A stretch of DNA of 23,139 nucleotides from an uncultured bacterium (lineage in GTDB: Bacteria > Hydrogenedentota > Hydrogenedentia > Hydrogenedentales > SLHB01), in assembly GCA_937928585.1 (NCBI GenBank), contig CALEZK010000399.1, positions 1-23,139 on the forward strand. The letters run 5' to 3'. Shown here in pieces: positions 14,817-23,139 of the stretch; the stretch's first letter is position 1; each line of letters opens with the position of its first letter. Position numbers and translations under genes: made by a program. Below the pieces are notes generated by a model, which did no database searches, had not been told where the DNA came from, and saw only the letters and a list, made by a program, of their open reading frames with translations.

Positions 14817-15647
14817 TTACGCGACGACTTCCACGTACTCCGTCGTAATCGTTTCGTTCTCGACATGAAACAGGCGATACCCTTTTGAAGTCGTTCCGTC
14901 GTGATTGTCACGCGTGGAAGAGCAGCACGCCGTCGTCGTAAACAGCACGCCGTCGCGTGTTTCCTCCTGGTTGCCATGAAAATGGCCGGCTGCAACAAGT
15001 TTCAGGTTGTGGCCGGAGAAAAGCCCGAGGACTTCGTCCGCGTTTTGAACGCGATAGGCCTTGGAATTCGGATTAAATGGATGGTGGGAGAACAGCGCGA
15101 TGGGCCGCTTTGCGTTGGTTTTCTTGAGCTGATTCTGAATCCACTCAATCTGGTCCGGCCGAATCGTCACATCTGATTTCGCTTCATTGGTCGAGTCGAT
15201 GCCCATAAAAAGCCACCCCTCGTTCTCCGCATGCCAATCGGCGTCGTCAAAGTGCTTACGGTAGTTCGCGTAAATATCCTTCGCCTTCATGCATACGTCG
15301 TGATTGCCGGGCACGGCGAAGTAAGGGCGCGAAAGCCGGTCGAGTGAACTCTTCGCCAACTTGAACTCAGACCAGTTACCATCGGTTGCGATATCGCCAC
15401 ACATCACGGTAAAGCGCACATTCGTGTTGCCATTAATGGACGCCATCGCCTTGTTTACGATGCTGGTGCTTCGCGCATCGAGCACGTGGATGTCGCCGAT
15501 AACCGCAAAGGTGAGTTTGCCCGGAGACCCGGGCATTACATCGATCGATTTGACCTTGTCGGCAACTTTGTTCAATCCAAGCTTTGCGCAGCCCGACAAG
15601 CCCGCGACGCCGATAAGCCCGACAAATTGACGGCGAGAAATGCGCAT
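14817..15647 (-). CDS. Secreted calcineurin-like metallophosphoesterase
   Basis: This is a 276-residue phosphoesterase with the full set of dimetal motifs: GDIH (51-54), GD (84-85), GNHD (114-117), SHHP (186-189) and GHFHG (220-224). These ligands hold two divalent metals that attack phosphate esters; the family covers nucleotidases, phosphodiesterases and purple-acid-phosphatase-like enzymes. The N-terminus MRISRRQFVGLIGVAGLSGC combines a twin-arginine motif (SRRQF) with a lipobox ending at Cys20, so it is probably folded before export and then anchored as a lipoprotein. ATG 15647 has GGAGG 8 bases upstream (15656-15660). It opens a minus-strand set with the esterase and fusion genes and diverges from the glycerate kinase operon across 183 bases. 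The substrate cannot be read from the sequence. Confidence 0.93.
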   Translation of the reverse strand: MRISRRQFVGLIGVAGLSGCAKLGLNKVADKVKSIDVMPGSPGKLTFAVIGDIHVLDARSTSIVNKAMASINGNTNVRFTVMCGDIATDGNWSEFKLAKSSLDRLSRPYFAVPGNHDVCMKAKDIYANYRKHFDDADWHAENEGWLFMGIDSTNEAKSDVTIRPDQIEWIQNQLKKTNAKRPIALFSHHPFNPNSKAYRVQNADEVLGLFSGHNLKLVAAGHFHGNQEETRDGVLFTTTACCSSTRDNHDGTTSKGYRLFHVENETITTEYVEVVA

Positions 15648-15830
15648 CTCTCATGCCTCCCTAACGGTGAGTGGTATTCATTGCCCGGTATAAGCCAACG
15701 GTTCGCGCGCTTGCAGCCACGCCGCGCGCAATGCCAGAAAACGTTGTGTATAGAAATTCTGCGGCGCGCTGCGCCAGTTGTCAACTTTAACCGGAGGAAT
15801 CGATAGCGAGCATTTGTTATTCTCATTCCC

Positions 15831-16970
15831 ATGCGCGTCATTATTGCCCCGGATTCCTTCAAAGAATGCCTTTCCGCCGCGCGCGTTGCAGCCGCGGTTG
15901 CCGAAGGTGTCCTGCGCGCCGCGCCGGACGCCGAGGTCATCCGCATGCCCATGGCAGACGGTGGCGAAGGAACGGTGGAAGCGCTTGTGAGCGCCACCCG
16001 CGGCGTGCTGCATACCACGCGCGTAACCGGCCCGATAGGCGTTGCGGTGGATGCCGTATGGGGCATGCTCGGCGACGGTCGCACTGCGGTAATCGAAATG
16101 GCGGCAGCATCAGGCCTGGCTCTCGTGCCGAAGCCCCAGCGCGATCCGCGAATTGCGACCACGCGTGGCACCGGCGAATTGATGCGGGAAGCCCTCGATC
16201 GTGGCGTCACCCGCATGATTCTCGGACTCGGAGGAAGCGCGACCAATGACGGCGGTGCTGGAATGGCCCAGGCCCTTGGTTATTCGTTGCGCAACGCTTC
16301 GGGCGCGGAACTTCCGCCCGGCGGCGCTGCGCTTGCCCAACTGGCTGAAATCTATGACGACGTACATCCCATGCTTGAACGTTGCCAGGTGCTGGTGGCT
16401 TGCGATGTGACCAATCCGTTATGCGGCCCCCGAGGCGCCTCTCGCGTGTACGGTCCACAGAAAGGCGCGACGCCGGAGATGGTGGAAGAACTTGATGCAG
16501 CCCTCGCGCACTATGCGCGCGTAATAGAAGCACAGCGCGACTTGTCGGTTGCAGATATTCCCGGCGCGGGCGCGGCAGGAGGCATTGGCGCGGGACTCAT
16601 TGCCTTCGCAAATGGACGCCTGCGCTCTGGACTCGAGTTAATCGCCGATGCTTGCGGGCTTGACGATGCCGTGCGACACGCCGACTTGGTTATTACCGGC
16701 GAAGGCTGTATCGACGCGCAATCCGTGAACGGCAAGACGCCCGTAGGCGTTGCCCGAATCGCCAAGCGACATCGCGTTCCCGTCGTTGCCGTAGCAGGGA
16801 TGCTCGGCGAGGGATTCCGCGCAGTCTACAGCGAGGGAATCGACGCGGCATTCAGTATCGCCTCTGGACCAAGCACGCTCGATGAATCGATTGCCCGCGC
16901 GGAGGAGCAACTCGCGTTCGCGGGAGAGGCGATTGCGGGTATATGGCTCGCGCACCGGAGGCTCGCGTGA
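15831..16970 (+). CDS. Glycerate 2-kinase (GarK/GlxK type)
   Basis: This is a 379-residue glycerate kinase of the bacterial GarK/GlxK family, which phosphorylates D-glycerate to 2-phosphoglycerate in the cytoplasm and links glyoxylate, tartrate and sugar-acid catabolism to glycolysis. The first residues MRVIIAPDSFKECLSA match the canonical start (MKIVIAPDSFKESLSA), and MADGGEGT follows at 41-48. The glycine-rich segments LGLGGSATNDGGAGM (about 130-144) and GAAGGIGAGL complete the active-site pattern. The length fits the family. The ATG lacks a clear Shine-Dalgarno sequence, although GGAGG lies about 30 bases upstream. It is the first gene of a coupled operon with glnE and an SDR. No transport or dehydrogenase gene for sugar acids is adjacent, so the source of glycerate is unknown. 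Confidence 0.94.
   Translation: MRVIIAPDSFKECLSAARVAAAVAEGVLRAAPDAEVIRMPMADGGEGTVEALVSATRGVLHTTRVTGPIGVAVDAVWGMLGDGRTAVIEMAAASGLALVPKPQRDPRIATTRGTGELMREALDRGVTRMILGLGGSATNDGGAGMAQALGYSLRNASGAELPPGGAALAQLAEIYDDVHPMLERCQVLVACDVTNPLCGPRGASRVYGPQKGATPEMVEELDAALAHYARVIEAQRDLSVADIPGAGAAGGIGAGLIAFANGRLRSGLELIADACGLDDAVRHADLVITGEGCIDAQSVNGKTPVGVARIAKRHRVPVVAVAGMLGEGFRAVYSEGIDAAFSIASGPSTLDESIARAEEQLAFAGEAIAGIWLAHRRLA
16957..16961 (+). promoter_or_regulatory. Ribosome binding site that fixes the glnE start
   Basis: GGAGG lies inside the 3' end of the glycerate kinase gene, 5 bases before GTG 16967. That GTG shares bases with the kinase stop codon (GTGA). It supports this GTG, rather than an upstream in-frame ATG 8 codons earlier, as the true start. 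Confidence 0.75.
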
Positions 16971-19951
16971 GACCAGAGTTCAAGCGCGTCATGTTCGCCG
17001 ACGCGCTTGCCGCTGAATCCATCCTTGCCCCATTACTCGAGGGCAATCGCGCCAATCTTGCCAAACATCTTGCCGAAGCACTCGAAGAATCGCCAGATGC
17101 CAGTTTGGCGCTAATTCGCCTTGATCGTTTTCTCACCGCCTCGCGTACGCCAAACATCGAACTGGATCTAATTGATGCAGCGCCAAGCTACGCGCGACTC
17201 GTGATTAGGATACTGGGCCAGAGCCATTTCTTGACCGACATTGCCTGCCGCAACCCGGAGTATATGCTTTGGCTGTGGGAAGACAACGATCTCACAAGAA
17301 CGCGGACACGCGAAGAGGCATTGACCGAGACCCTAAGGCTCCTCAATACGTATACTTCTTTAGATTCGCGAGGCGACGCGCTGCGCAGGCTCAGGCGCCG
17401 CGAAATCCTTCGCATCGCCGCGCGCGACATCGTTGCACATTGCCCAGTTGCCAGCGTGGCGGATGACCTCTCCAACTTCGCCGACGCCGTTACGGAGGCT
17501 GCCTTGCGTGCAGCGCGCGTGGAGTTGGAAACGCGCTACGGTGCGCCGCGATTAGACGACGGCGCTGCCGCCGCATTCGTCGTAATCGCGATGGGAAAGC
17601 TTGGTGCATGCGAACTGAACTTCAGTTCCGACATCGATTTGGTGTTTCTCTATGACGGCGATGGCGAAACGACCGGTGGAAACGTCTCCCAAATAAGCAA
17701 CGCGGAATTCTTCAACAAACTTGGCGAGCGCACAATCAAGGTATTGACCGAACAAACTTCGGAGGGCACGCTGTTTCGCGTTGACATGCGGCTCCGGCCA
17801 CACGGTCGTATGGGGCCCCTTGTAGTCGATGTCGACGCAGCCCTGCGCTACTACGAGCTGGAAGGCCAGGCTTGGGAGCGGCAAGCACTGATCAAGGCGC
17901 GTCCAATTGCGGGGGACATCGCGCTCGGCAAACGCTTTGTTGAGCGCACGCGACCATTTGTGTTTCCAAAATTCTTTGACGACGAGACCCTGGAAGATAT
18001 CCGCAACGGAAAGCGTCAGCTAGAGGCGCAAATCGAGCAGCGTGGCGAAACGGACATCGAGGTAAAGCTCGGTCGGGGCGGCATTCGTGACATCGAGTTT
18101 ACAGTGCAGATGCTGCAACTGTTAAACGGAGGTCGGATTCCTGAGTTGCGCGTTGCCGCGACGCTTCGGGCAATCCGCGTACTCGGTGAACACGCACTAC
18201 TGAAGCCACTGGATGCGCAGACACTCGCGAGCAACTACATTTTTCTGCGCCAGGTCGAGCACCGACTTCAGATTGAAGGCAGTCAACAAGTGCACCGTTT
18301 GCCTACCGATCCCGCCGATCTGGACGCGTTTGCCCGGCGCTACGGGTACATGAGCGGCAAGTCGTTCATGAATGACTACGCGGACCGCGCTCAAGCGACA
18401 AGGCAAATTCTTGATCAGTTTCTTGCGACAGAAGGTAGCGGTAACCTGTGGGTAGCCGATTTGCTAAATCCGCAATCCGACGGTAATGCCGGTAAGGATG
18501 GGCTTCGCGCGCTTGCCTTTGCCGACGTTGAAGCTGCGCGAAGCGAATTAATGACGCTCTACGCCGGTTCTCCCGAACACCCACACACGCTACACATTCG
18601 GCAGAAATTTCTGAAAGTTGCCCCTGCGTTGCTGAAAGCAATTGCGCGAACCAGCGAACCCGATACCACGCTGCGCCGCTTGGGTCAGATTCTGGCAAAT
18701 CTGCGCGCTCCGAGCGTGATTTATGACGCACTCATAGTAAACCCCGGGCTTTGCGATCACCTGGTTACACTTGTCGAAAATAGTCCATACCTCTCAGAGT
18801 TGATGATGCGCGATCCAGGTCTGTTCGATACCCTCGGGAATTTGCGCGCGCTGGCGCACCCGGCGTCGCGCGAGGACCTTGAAGAACAGCTTGAGAGCCT
18901 GCTTCGCGCTTTTGACGGCGAAGCTGCGCCTTATCGGCTGCATCAAGGCGAGACGCTGCGCATTGGCATGCGTGACCTGATTCTGCACATTGACGTCGAG
19001 CAGGCAAGCAAAGAGCTGACTCAGCTTGCAGAGGTATGTTTGGCGTATGCGGTCTCCAAGGCGCGGGCGAAAGTCGCGGAACGGTACGGCCAAGTCACTG
19101 CGCGTTTCGCCGTGCTTGCGCTGGGAAAGTTCGCGGGACGCGAGCTTGGATATGGGAGCGACCTCGATCTCGTGTTTGTGTACGAATCGGATGCGGTCGA
19201 TGGCGATGCATCCCGCGTGGAGTACTTCTCGGCTATCGCGTCCAATATCATTCGATTACTGAAAGACACAACACGCTACGGTATGCTTTACGATGTCGAT
19301 GCGCGGCTTAGGCCGGATGGGGGAAAGGGCACTCTTGTCGTCAGTGATGCGCGGCTTGCGGAGTATTACAAGGACGATGCCCAACCCTGGGAGCGATTGG
19401 CGCTTGTCAAAGTACGCTATGTCGCCGGTGATTTGGAATTCGGGCAACGAATAGCGCAGCGCGCGCGAGATCTCGCCTTCGAACTACCGATGACGGAGAG
19501 CACGCTGGCCAATGTCGAAGATCTCCGGTGTCGCATCGTTGCCGCGTCGTCACCTCTGAGTTTGAAGAAAAGTGAAGGCGGTATGGCGGAACTTGAGTTT
19601 GCGATCCGGCTTCTACAGATTCGATATGCTGGCAAATATCCGAGCCTGAAACGCGGTGACGTGACTGGGGCGCTCGACGCACTCTTGGAAGCGGAATTGA
19701 TATCCGCGAGCGACGCCGATATTTTGCGCCAAGCCTACTTGCTGTTTCGACGCATCGAGAATCGTTTGCGAATCGAGCACGGAAAATCTACCAGTCGATT
19801 ACCGCAATCCTTGGACGAACGGAGCGCGTTAGCGCGGCGCTTGGGCATCGAAGATGATCTTGCGGCGTTGGTGGAAGATAGAAAGCGGCAAGTACACGCA
19901 ATCTACCAGCGCATACTTTCCCATTTACTAAACACGGAGCGTGCACCATGA
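16967..19951 (+). CDS. glnE: Bifunctional glutamine synthetase adenylyltransferase/adenylyl-removing enzyme
   Basis: This is a 994-residue GlnE protein (E. coli GlnE is about 945). It attaches AMP to glutamine synthetase and removes it, under control of PII proteins, to match nitrogen assimilation to supply. It has two nucleotidyltransferase domains. The first, near residue 208 (GKLGACELNFSSDIDLVF), is the adenylyl-removing half. The second, near residue 718 (GKFAGRELGYGSDLDLVF), is the adenylylating half. Both keep the G.D.D motif (SDIDLVF, SDLDLVF). Each is followed by a helical GlnD-UR/UTase-like region (for example RLRPHGRMGPLVV and RLRPDGGKGTLVV). The start GTG 16967 shares four bases with the kinase stop, and the stop shares four bases (ATGA) with the SDR start. 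No glnA, glnB or amtB is in the window. Confidence 0.96.
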   Translation: MRPEFKRVMFADALAAESILAPLLEGNRANLAKHLAEALEESPDASLALIRLDRFLTASRTPNIELDLIDAAPSYARLVIRILGQSHFLTDIACRNPEYMLWLWEDNDLTRTRTREEALTETLRLLNTYTSLDSRGDALRRLRRREILRIAARDIVAHCPVASVADDLSNFADAVTEAALRAARVELETRYGAPRLDDGAAAAFVVIAMGKLGACELNFSSDIDLVFLYDGDGETTGGNVSQISNAEFFNKLGERTIKVLTEQTSEGTLFRVDMRLRPHGRMGPLVVDVDAALRYYELEGQAWERQALIKARPIAGDIALGKRFVERTRPFVFPKFFDDETLEDIRNGKRQLEAQIEQRGETDIEVKLGRGGIRDIEFTVQMLQLLNGGRIPELRVAATLRAIRVLGEHALLKPLDAQTLASNYIFLRQVEHRLQIEGSQQVHRLPTDPADLDAFARRYGYMSGKSFMNDYADRAQATRQILDQFLATEGSGNLWVADLLNPQSDGNAGKDGLRALAFADVEAARSELMTLYAGSPEHPHTLHIRQKFLKVAPALLKAIARTSEPDTTLRRLGQILANLRAPSVIYDALIVNPGLCDHLVTLVENSPYLSELMMRDPGLFDTLGNLRALAHPASREDLEEQLESLLRAFDGEAAPYRLHQGETLRIGMRDLILHIDVEQASKELTQLAEVCLAYAVSKARAKVAERYGQVTARFAVLALGKFAGRELGYGSDLDLVFVYESDAVDGDASRVEYFSAIASNIIRLLKDTTRYGMLYDVDARLRPDGGKGTLVVSDARLAEYYKDDAQPWERLALVKVRYVAGDLEFGQRIAQRARDLAFELPMTESTLANVEDLRCRIVAASSPLSLKKSEGGMAELEFAIRLLQIRYAGKYPSLKRGDVTGALDALLEAELISASDADILRQAYLLFRRIENRLRIEHGKSTSRLPQSLDERSALARRLGIEDDLAALVEDRKRQVHAIYQRILSHLLNTERAP

Positions 19952-20913
19952 TTGCATTCGTCACTGGGGGGTCGGGTTTTGTTGGTCGAGCGTTGATTCA
20001 GGCGCTTCGCGCGCGTGGTGACGAAGTTCGCGCGCTGGTTCGGTCAGATTCGGCATCGGCAACGGTGAGTTCTCTTGGGGCAATAACCGTGCGCGGCGAC
20101 CTCGACGATTCCGCCGCGATGGAAGCGGGCATGCAAGGGTGCGGCGCCGTGTTTCACTCCGCGGCATTCGTGAAAGAGTGGGGGACACGCGAGGAATTCT
20201 TTCAGGCAAACGTTCAAGGCACCCAGAACGTGCTGGACGCCGCCAAGCGCGCAGGCGTACCGCGCTTTGTTCACATCGGCACGGAAGCCGCCCTTATCGG
20301 CGGAGAGCCAATCATTAATGCCGATGAGACGCGTCCTTTTCCGCAACACCCCATTGGGCTGTATCCATTGACAAAAGGGCTGTCGGAGATGCGCGTGCGT
20401 CAAGCGAATTGTGACGGATTTACAACCGTCGTTGTTCGTCCTCGATTCATTTGGGGGAAAGACGATACGAGCGTGCTCGCAAACATGGTGCAGGCGGTGA
20501 AAGACGGGCGCTTCATGTGGATGAGCGGCGGGAACTACAAGACGTCAACGTGCCATGTGCAAAACGTGTGCGAAGGAGCCCTGCTTGCAGCGGAACGCGG
20601 CCGCGGTGGAGAAGCCTACTTTCTTACAGACGGCGAACCGGTCATCTTTCGCGAGTTTGTAACAAAATTGCTGAAGACACAGGGCGTCGATCCCGGTACG
20701 AGGAGCATGCCCTACGGTATCGTGTATGCGCTTGCGTCCATCTGCGAATTCGCGTGGCGAGTGTTGCCGCTAAAAGGTGCGCCCCCAATCAATCGGTTTG
20801 TCGTGCGTGTCATGGGAACGGAAGTTACCGTGAACGATGCAAAAGCCCGGCGGGAATTGGGGTACACGTCGCACAAGTCAATTGAAGAAGGTTTGCGCGA
20901 AATGCAGATATGA
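19948..20913 (+). CDS. NAD(P)-dependent epimerase/3-beta-HSD-like extended SDR
   Basis: This is a 321-residue extended short-chain dehydrogenase/reductase. The nucleotide-binding motif TGGSGFVG is at 6-13 and the catalytic Tyr139-xxx-Lys143 is in GLYPLTKG. HIGTEA (109-114) provides the catalytic Thr region, and VVRPRFIWG (about 163-171) is typical of the NAD-dependent epimerase and 3-beta-hydroxysteroid dehydrogenase branch. The exact substrate, a sugar nucleotide, sterol or other, cannot be told from this. ATG 19948 overlaps the glnE stop (ATGA), with GGAG 8 bases upstream, so it is coupled to glnE. The protein has no signal peptide and should act in the cytoplasm. It ends 9 bases from the convergent ferredoxin gene. 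Confidence 0.92.
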   Translation: MIAFVTGGSGFVGRALIQALRARGDEVRALVRSDSASATVSSLGAITVRGDLDDSAAMEAGMQGCGAVFHSAAFVKEWGTREEFFQANVQGTQNVLDAAKRAGVPRFVHIGTEAALIGGEPIINADETRPFPQHPIGLYPLTKGLSEMRVRQANCDGFTTVVVRPRFIWGKDDTSVLANMVQAVKDGRFMWMSGGNYKTSTCHVQNVCEGALLAAERGRGGEAYFLTDGEPVIFREFVTKLLKTQGVDPGTRSMPYGIVYALASICEFAWRVLPLKGAPPINRFVVRVMGTEVTVNDAKARRELGYTSHKSIEEGLREMQI

Positions 20914-20922
20914 CGATAGCGG

Positions 20923-21252
20923 CTACTTTCGCAGCGGCGCTTCAAACGGCTGGCCGGAATCAATGGATTCCGCGATGGCTTCCACAATTGCAACGGCTTC
21001 CTTCTCCTTAACACGCGCAAGCCAGACATTGTCCGGAAAAATCATCACGTTGGGGCCTTCTTCACACACATCCATGCAACCTGAGGTGCTGACGCGCACT
21101 TTGTCTTTTAATCCGCGCGCTTTCACCATTTCCTTCATCTTGTTGCGCAAATCGCAACCGCCTTCCCGTCCGCAGGAAACACGTTCACCCTTGTCGCGCT
21201 TGTTCGTGCAAACGAAGATGATTTTCTCGAAAGGCAGATCGTTGGATTGCAT
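20923..21252 (-). CDS. Thioredoxin-like 2Fe-2S ferredoxin
   Basis: This is a 109-residue ferredoxin of the thioredoxin-fold family, related to clostridial Fd and the NuoE C-terminal domain. The likely cluster ligands are Cys15 (FVCTNKR), Cys27 (RVSCGREG), Cys59 and Cys63 (SGCMDVCEEGP). The last pair, CxxxC, is the family mark. Cys33 is an extra cysteine. ATG 21252 is preferred over a GTG 15 bases upstream because GGAGG (21261-21265) sits 8 bases before it. The protein is cytoplasmic and probably carries one electron. It lies 48 bases downstream of the amidohydrolase gene on the same strand and may share its transcript. The electron partners are unknown. Confidence 0.92.
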   Translation of the reverse strand: MQSNDLPFEKIIFVCTNKRDKGERVSCGREGGCDLRNKMKEMVKARGLKDKVRVSTSGCMDVCEEGPNVMIFPDNVWLARVKEKEAVAIVEAIAESIDSGQPFEAPLRK

Positions 21253-21300
21253 CACTGTTGCCTCCACGCACGGTTTCGCGCCGCGCGTATGGGTCCCGGA

Positions 21301-22485
21301 CTAGTTCGACGCCAAGTATCGCAGGGCCAGATTTGAGAGTAGCCTTATTCCAATGGGAACTGGAGCGTCCCCGAAATTGTACCGGGGACTGTGCAGCGGC
21401 GGATAGGGGGCATCCGGACGCGGGTTCACCCCGAGGCAGATAAATGCGCCCGGAGCTTTTTGCAAATAGTACGAGAAGTCCTCCGCGCCCATATAGGGTG
21501 CATCGAATTCTGTTACGTTGTTGTCGCCGAACAGCTTGCGACCTGTGTCGATTACAAATTGCGTCATTCCCGGATCGTTGAACAACACAGGATACCGGTT
21601 CTCGGAAAAATGGACTTCAACCTTCGCCAGCATCGAAGCGCCAACACCTTCCGCGATTCGCCGGATGGAATCTTCTATGCGTTGGTGCGTCGCATCATTC
21701 AAACTTCGATACGTGCCTTCCAGCACCGCGGTTTCCGGCGTAATGTTCGTCGCCGTTCCCGAATGAAACTTTGTGACGCTCACCACCCCTGCGTCCCAAG
21801 GATTGACTTCCCGGCTCACGATAGTCTGCAACGCGGTAATGATCTGTGCGCCTGCTGCAATCGGATCAACGCCCGCACCGGGATCGGCAGCGTGACATCC
21901 CCTGCCATGCACAATCATCTTGAATACGCCTGCACCCGCAAGCATTGCTCCAGGGCGAATGCCAATGTGGCCCACCGGCAGCGTTGGCCAACCATGCAGA
22001 GCGAACGCTGCGTCGACGCCATCGAGCACGCCTTCCTGAACAATCAAGCGCCCGCCCGCCGCCTCTTCCTCGCCGGGCTGAAAAACGAATTTCACCGAAC
22101 CCTTTAACTCGTCCCGATGCGCCGCCAAAGTCTTCACCACACCGCAAAGACAGGCGCTGTGTCCGTCGTGGCCACAAGCGTGCATACGGTCAGGGATCTT
22201 CGATGCGTAGGGCAGGCCCGTCTCTTCCTGAATCTCCAGCGCGTCCATGTCTGCGCGAAGCAACACGGTTTTGCCTGGCTTACCGCCTTTCAACGTGGCC
22301 ACAATTCCAGTGCCTTTGGCATAACCTCGCTGGTAGGGCACCCCCGTGGTGTCCAGAAACCGCGCAATCCGATCGGAAGTCCACTTCTCTTCAAAGCGGA
22401 TCTCGGGATGCTCGTGCAGTTCATGGCGAAGCGTCGTAATTTCCGGAAGGATCGAATCAATCGTTTGCGAAAGCGCATCTGACAT
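21301..22485 (-). CDS. M20 family amidohydrolase (hippurate hydrolase/aminoacylase-like)
   Basis: This is a 394-residue metallopeptidase of the M20D branch, which hydrolyses N-acyl amino acids such as hippurate, N-acetyl or indole-acetyl conjugates. The zinc and catalytic motif HACGHDGH is at 102-109 with Cys104. QPGEE (136-140) supplies the glutamate base. HGWPTL and MGAEDFSYY, and late HSPRYNF, complete the usual set. The central dimerisation domain is present (about 180-290). The start ATG 22485 gives the normal family N-terminus. There is no signal peptide, so it is probably cytoplasmic. The exact substrate cannot be read. It is followed downstream by the ferredoxin gene. Confidence 0.93.
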   Translation of the reverse strand: MSDALSQTIDSILPEITTLRHELHEHPEIRFEEKWTSDRIARFLDTTGVPYQRGYAKGTGIVATLKGGKPGKTVLLRADMDALEIQEETGLPYASKIPDRMHACGHDGHSACLCGVVKTLAAHRDELKGSVKFVFQPGEEEAAGGRLIVQEGVLDGVDAAFALHGWPTLPVGHIGIRPGAMLAGAGVFKMIVHGRGCHAADPGAGVDPIAAGAQIITALQTIVSREVNPWDAGVVSVTKFHSGTATNITPETAVLEGTYRSLNDATHQRIEDSIRRIAEGVGASMLAKVEVHFSENRYPVLFNDPGMTQFVIDTGRKLFGDNNVTEFDAPYMGAEDFSYYLQKAPGAFICLGVNPRPDAPYPPLHSPRYNFGDAPVPIGIRLLSNLALRYLASN

Positions 22486-22802
22486 GGTGTGATTGCCGTT
22501 TGTTGCAGGTCAGCACTTGCCCAACCGCGCACCGCGGAAAGGCGCTACCGAAGCCTAGCCGATTGGCCGGATTTGTGCAAACTCACTGTTTCTGAATCTC
22601 TCGGAAAAAGGAACAATGTGCTCGCCCTATCAGGAATAGCGTTGAACCCGAATTGGTAGGGAGAGCGTCCTCGCGAGCCGGACACCGCACCCCACGGCGA
22701 AATTAATGGAGAGCCGACGCGTGCGCGAAGCAGGTTGAACTCGTCCGTCAACTTGAGTAGATTCGAGGTCTCTTCAATCAGACACACAGGACAAATCAAT
22801 CC
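22486..22802. other. Gene-free region between divergent genes
   Basis: 317 bases separate the start of the M20 gene (minus) from the start of the Tat-exported protein (plus). I see no gene in it; the open frames are low-complexity. It carries a repeat-like block at 22651-22733. Promoters for both flanking genes must lie here, but I could not pick out convincing boxes. Confidence 0.6.
22651..22733. repeat. Two imperfect copies of an intergenic repeat unit
   Basis: AATTGGTAGGGAGAGCGTCC (from 22651) and AATTAATGGAGAGCCGACGC (from 22701) start alike, about 50 bases apart, and both continue into GC-rich sequence (TCGCGAGCCGG; GTGCGCGAAGCAGG). GTTGAAC flanks the block at 22641-22647 and 22734-22740. 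The block looks like the short dispersed repeats that fill intergenic regions of planctomycete-like genomes, but copies elsewhere cannot be checked from this window. Confidence 0.4.
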
Positions 22803-23139
22803 ATGAACCGACGCGAATTCTTTTCCAAGTCAGCATTGGTCGTGGGTGGCGCGGCAATCGCCACCGCCCTTACTCAGAAACCTGCTAGCGCTGCACCGCG
22901 ACGCAATATCGTAAAGTCCCTCAAGTTCGGCATGGTCAAGGCCGAGGCAGCCGACGGTCGCAAGCTTTCCATTGAAGAACGCCTTCAAATCGCCCTTGAT
23001 GCGGGATTCGAAAGCGTCGAGCCCAATACCATCAATGATGCCGCTGAGTTGGACCAGTTCAAAGCCGCGCTCGGCAAACTCAAGATTAAGGTCGATGCCA
23101 TCATTTGCGATGCCCACTGGCGCGCTCCCTTGTCTGATG
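22803..23139 (+). CDS. Tat-exported sugar phosphate isomerase/epimerase-like protein, cut by right edge
   Basis: The first 112 codons of a plus-strand gene are visible. Residues 1-31 form a twin-arginine signal (MNRREFFSKSALVVGGAAIA, then ASA cleavage at about 29-31). Residues from about 38 begin a xylose-isomerase-like TIM barrel (LKFGMVKAEAADGRKLSIEE; ALDAGFESVEPNTIND). This is the usual start of the secreted sugar phosphate isomerase/epimerase family that is common in Planctomycetota, Verrucomicrobiota and their relatives. Catalytic residues lie beyond the edge. ATG 22803 has a weak AGGA 12 bases upstream. The same fold occurs as the first domain of the fusion protein at 10041-13613. Confidence 0.85.
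   Translation, partial: MNRREFFSKSALVVGGAAIATALTQKPASAAPRRNIVKSLKFGMVKAEAADGRKLSIEERLQIALDAGFESVEPNTINDAAELDQFKAALGKLKIKVDAIICDAHWRAPLSD

Noticed and set aside
1..23139. tRNA genes, rRNA, CRISPR arrays, intact insertion sequences
   Set aside because: I looked for T-loop-like sequences, regularly spaced repeats and transposase motifs on both strands and saw none I could support.

Overview
This is a 23.1 kb chromosomal window from a GC-rich, free-living Gram-negative-type bacterium. Three things suggest this: lipoprotein and Tat-type signal sequences, a periplasmic-type PQQ/cytochrome c enzyme, and glnE-based control of glutamine synthetase. The secreted xylose-isomerase-like TIM barrels, the PQQ dehydrogenase fused to a LamG domain, and the 'TIM barrel with Tat signal' at the right edge are most familiar from Planctomycetota, Verrucomicrobiota, Lentisphaerota and Hydrogenedentota. 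I favour that group, Hydrogenedentota in particular, but only as inference. I see no tRNA, rRNA, CRISPR array or intact mobile element.

Layout. (1) 1-6605, all on the minus strand. Read in the direction of transcription: a polysaccharide-export-type ABC ATPase with a duplicated C-terminal domain, a radical SAM protein ending at a clear intrinsic terminator, a site-2-protease-like M50 protease with CBS domains, the replication-fork ATPase RarA, and a lipoprotein cut by the window edge. (2) 6606-8593 is a divergent promoter region. A 59-residue protein of unknown function faces left, and an MshEN-HDOD signalling protein faces right behind a perfect consensus promoter. (3) 8605-9455 is a minus-strand SRPBCC-ArsR pair with a palindromic operator over its -35 box. 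(4) 9526-10017 holds the wreck of a YhcG/DUF1016-type PDDEXK nuclease gene, with small repeats at its truncated end. (5) 10041-15647, minus strand: a 1190-residue TIM barrel/LamG/PQQ-propeller/cytochrome c fusion, a lipoprotein esterase and a secreted metallophosphoesterase. (6) 15831-20913, plus strand: a tightly coupled operon of glycerate kinase, glnE and a sugar-nucleotide-epimerase-type SDR, joined by 4-base overlaps. (7) 20923-22485, minus strand: a thioredoxin-like 2Fe-2S ferredoxin and an M20 amidohydrolase. (8) 22486-23139: a gene-free stretch with a repeat-like unit, then the start of a Tat-exported sugar-isomerase-like protein.

How the genes work together. Most are housekeeping or independent. 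The real couplings I can support are the glycerate kinase-glnE-SDR operon (stop/start overlaps), the SRPBCC-ArsR pair (11-base overlap with a likely autoregulatory operator) and the divergent control region at 7070-7204. The periplasmic fusion enzyme, the esterase, the phosphoesterase and the Tat-exported isomerase-like protein suggest a secreted carbohydrate-processing lifestyle. I found no clearly new multi-gene system. The most novel-looking objects are the four-module fusion protein and the ABC ATPase with a tandem C-terminal domain.
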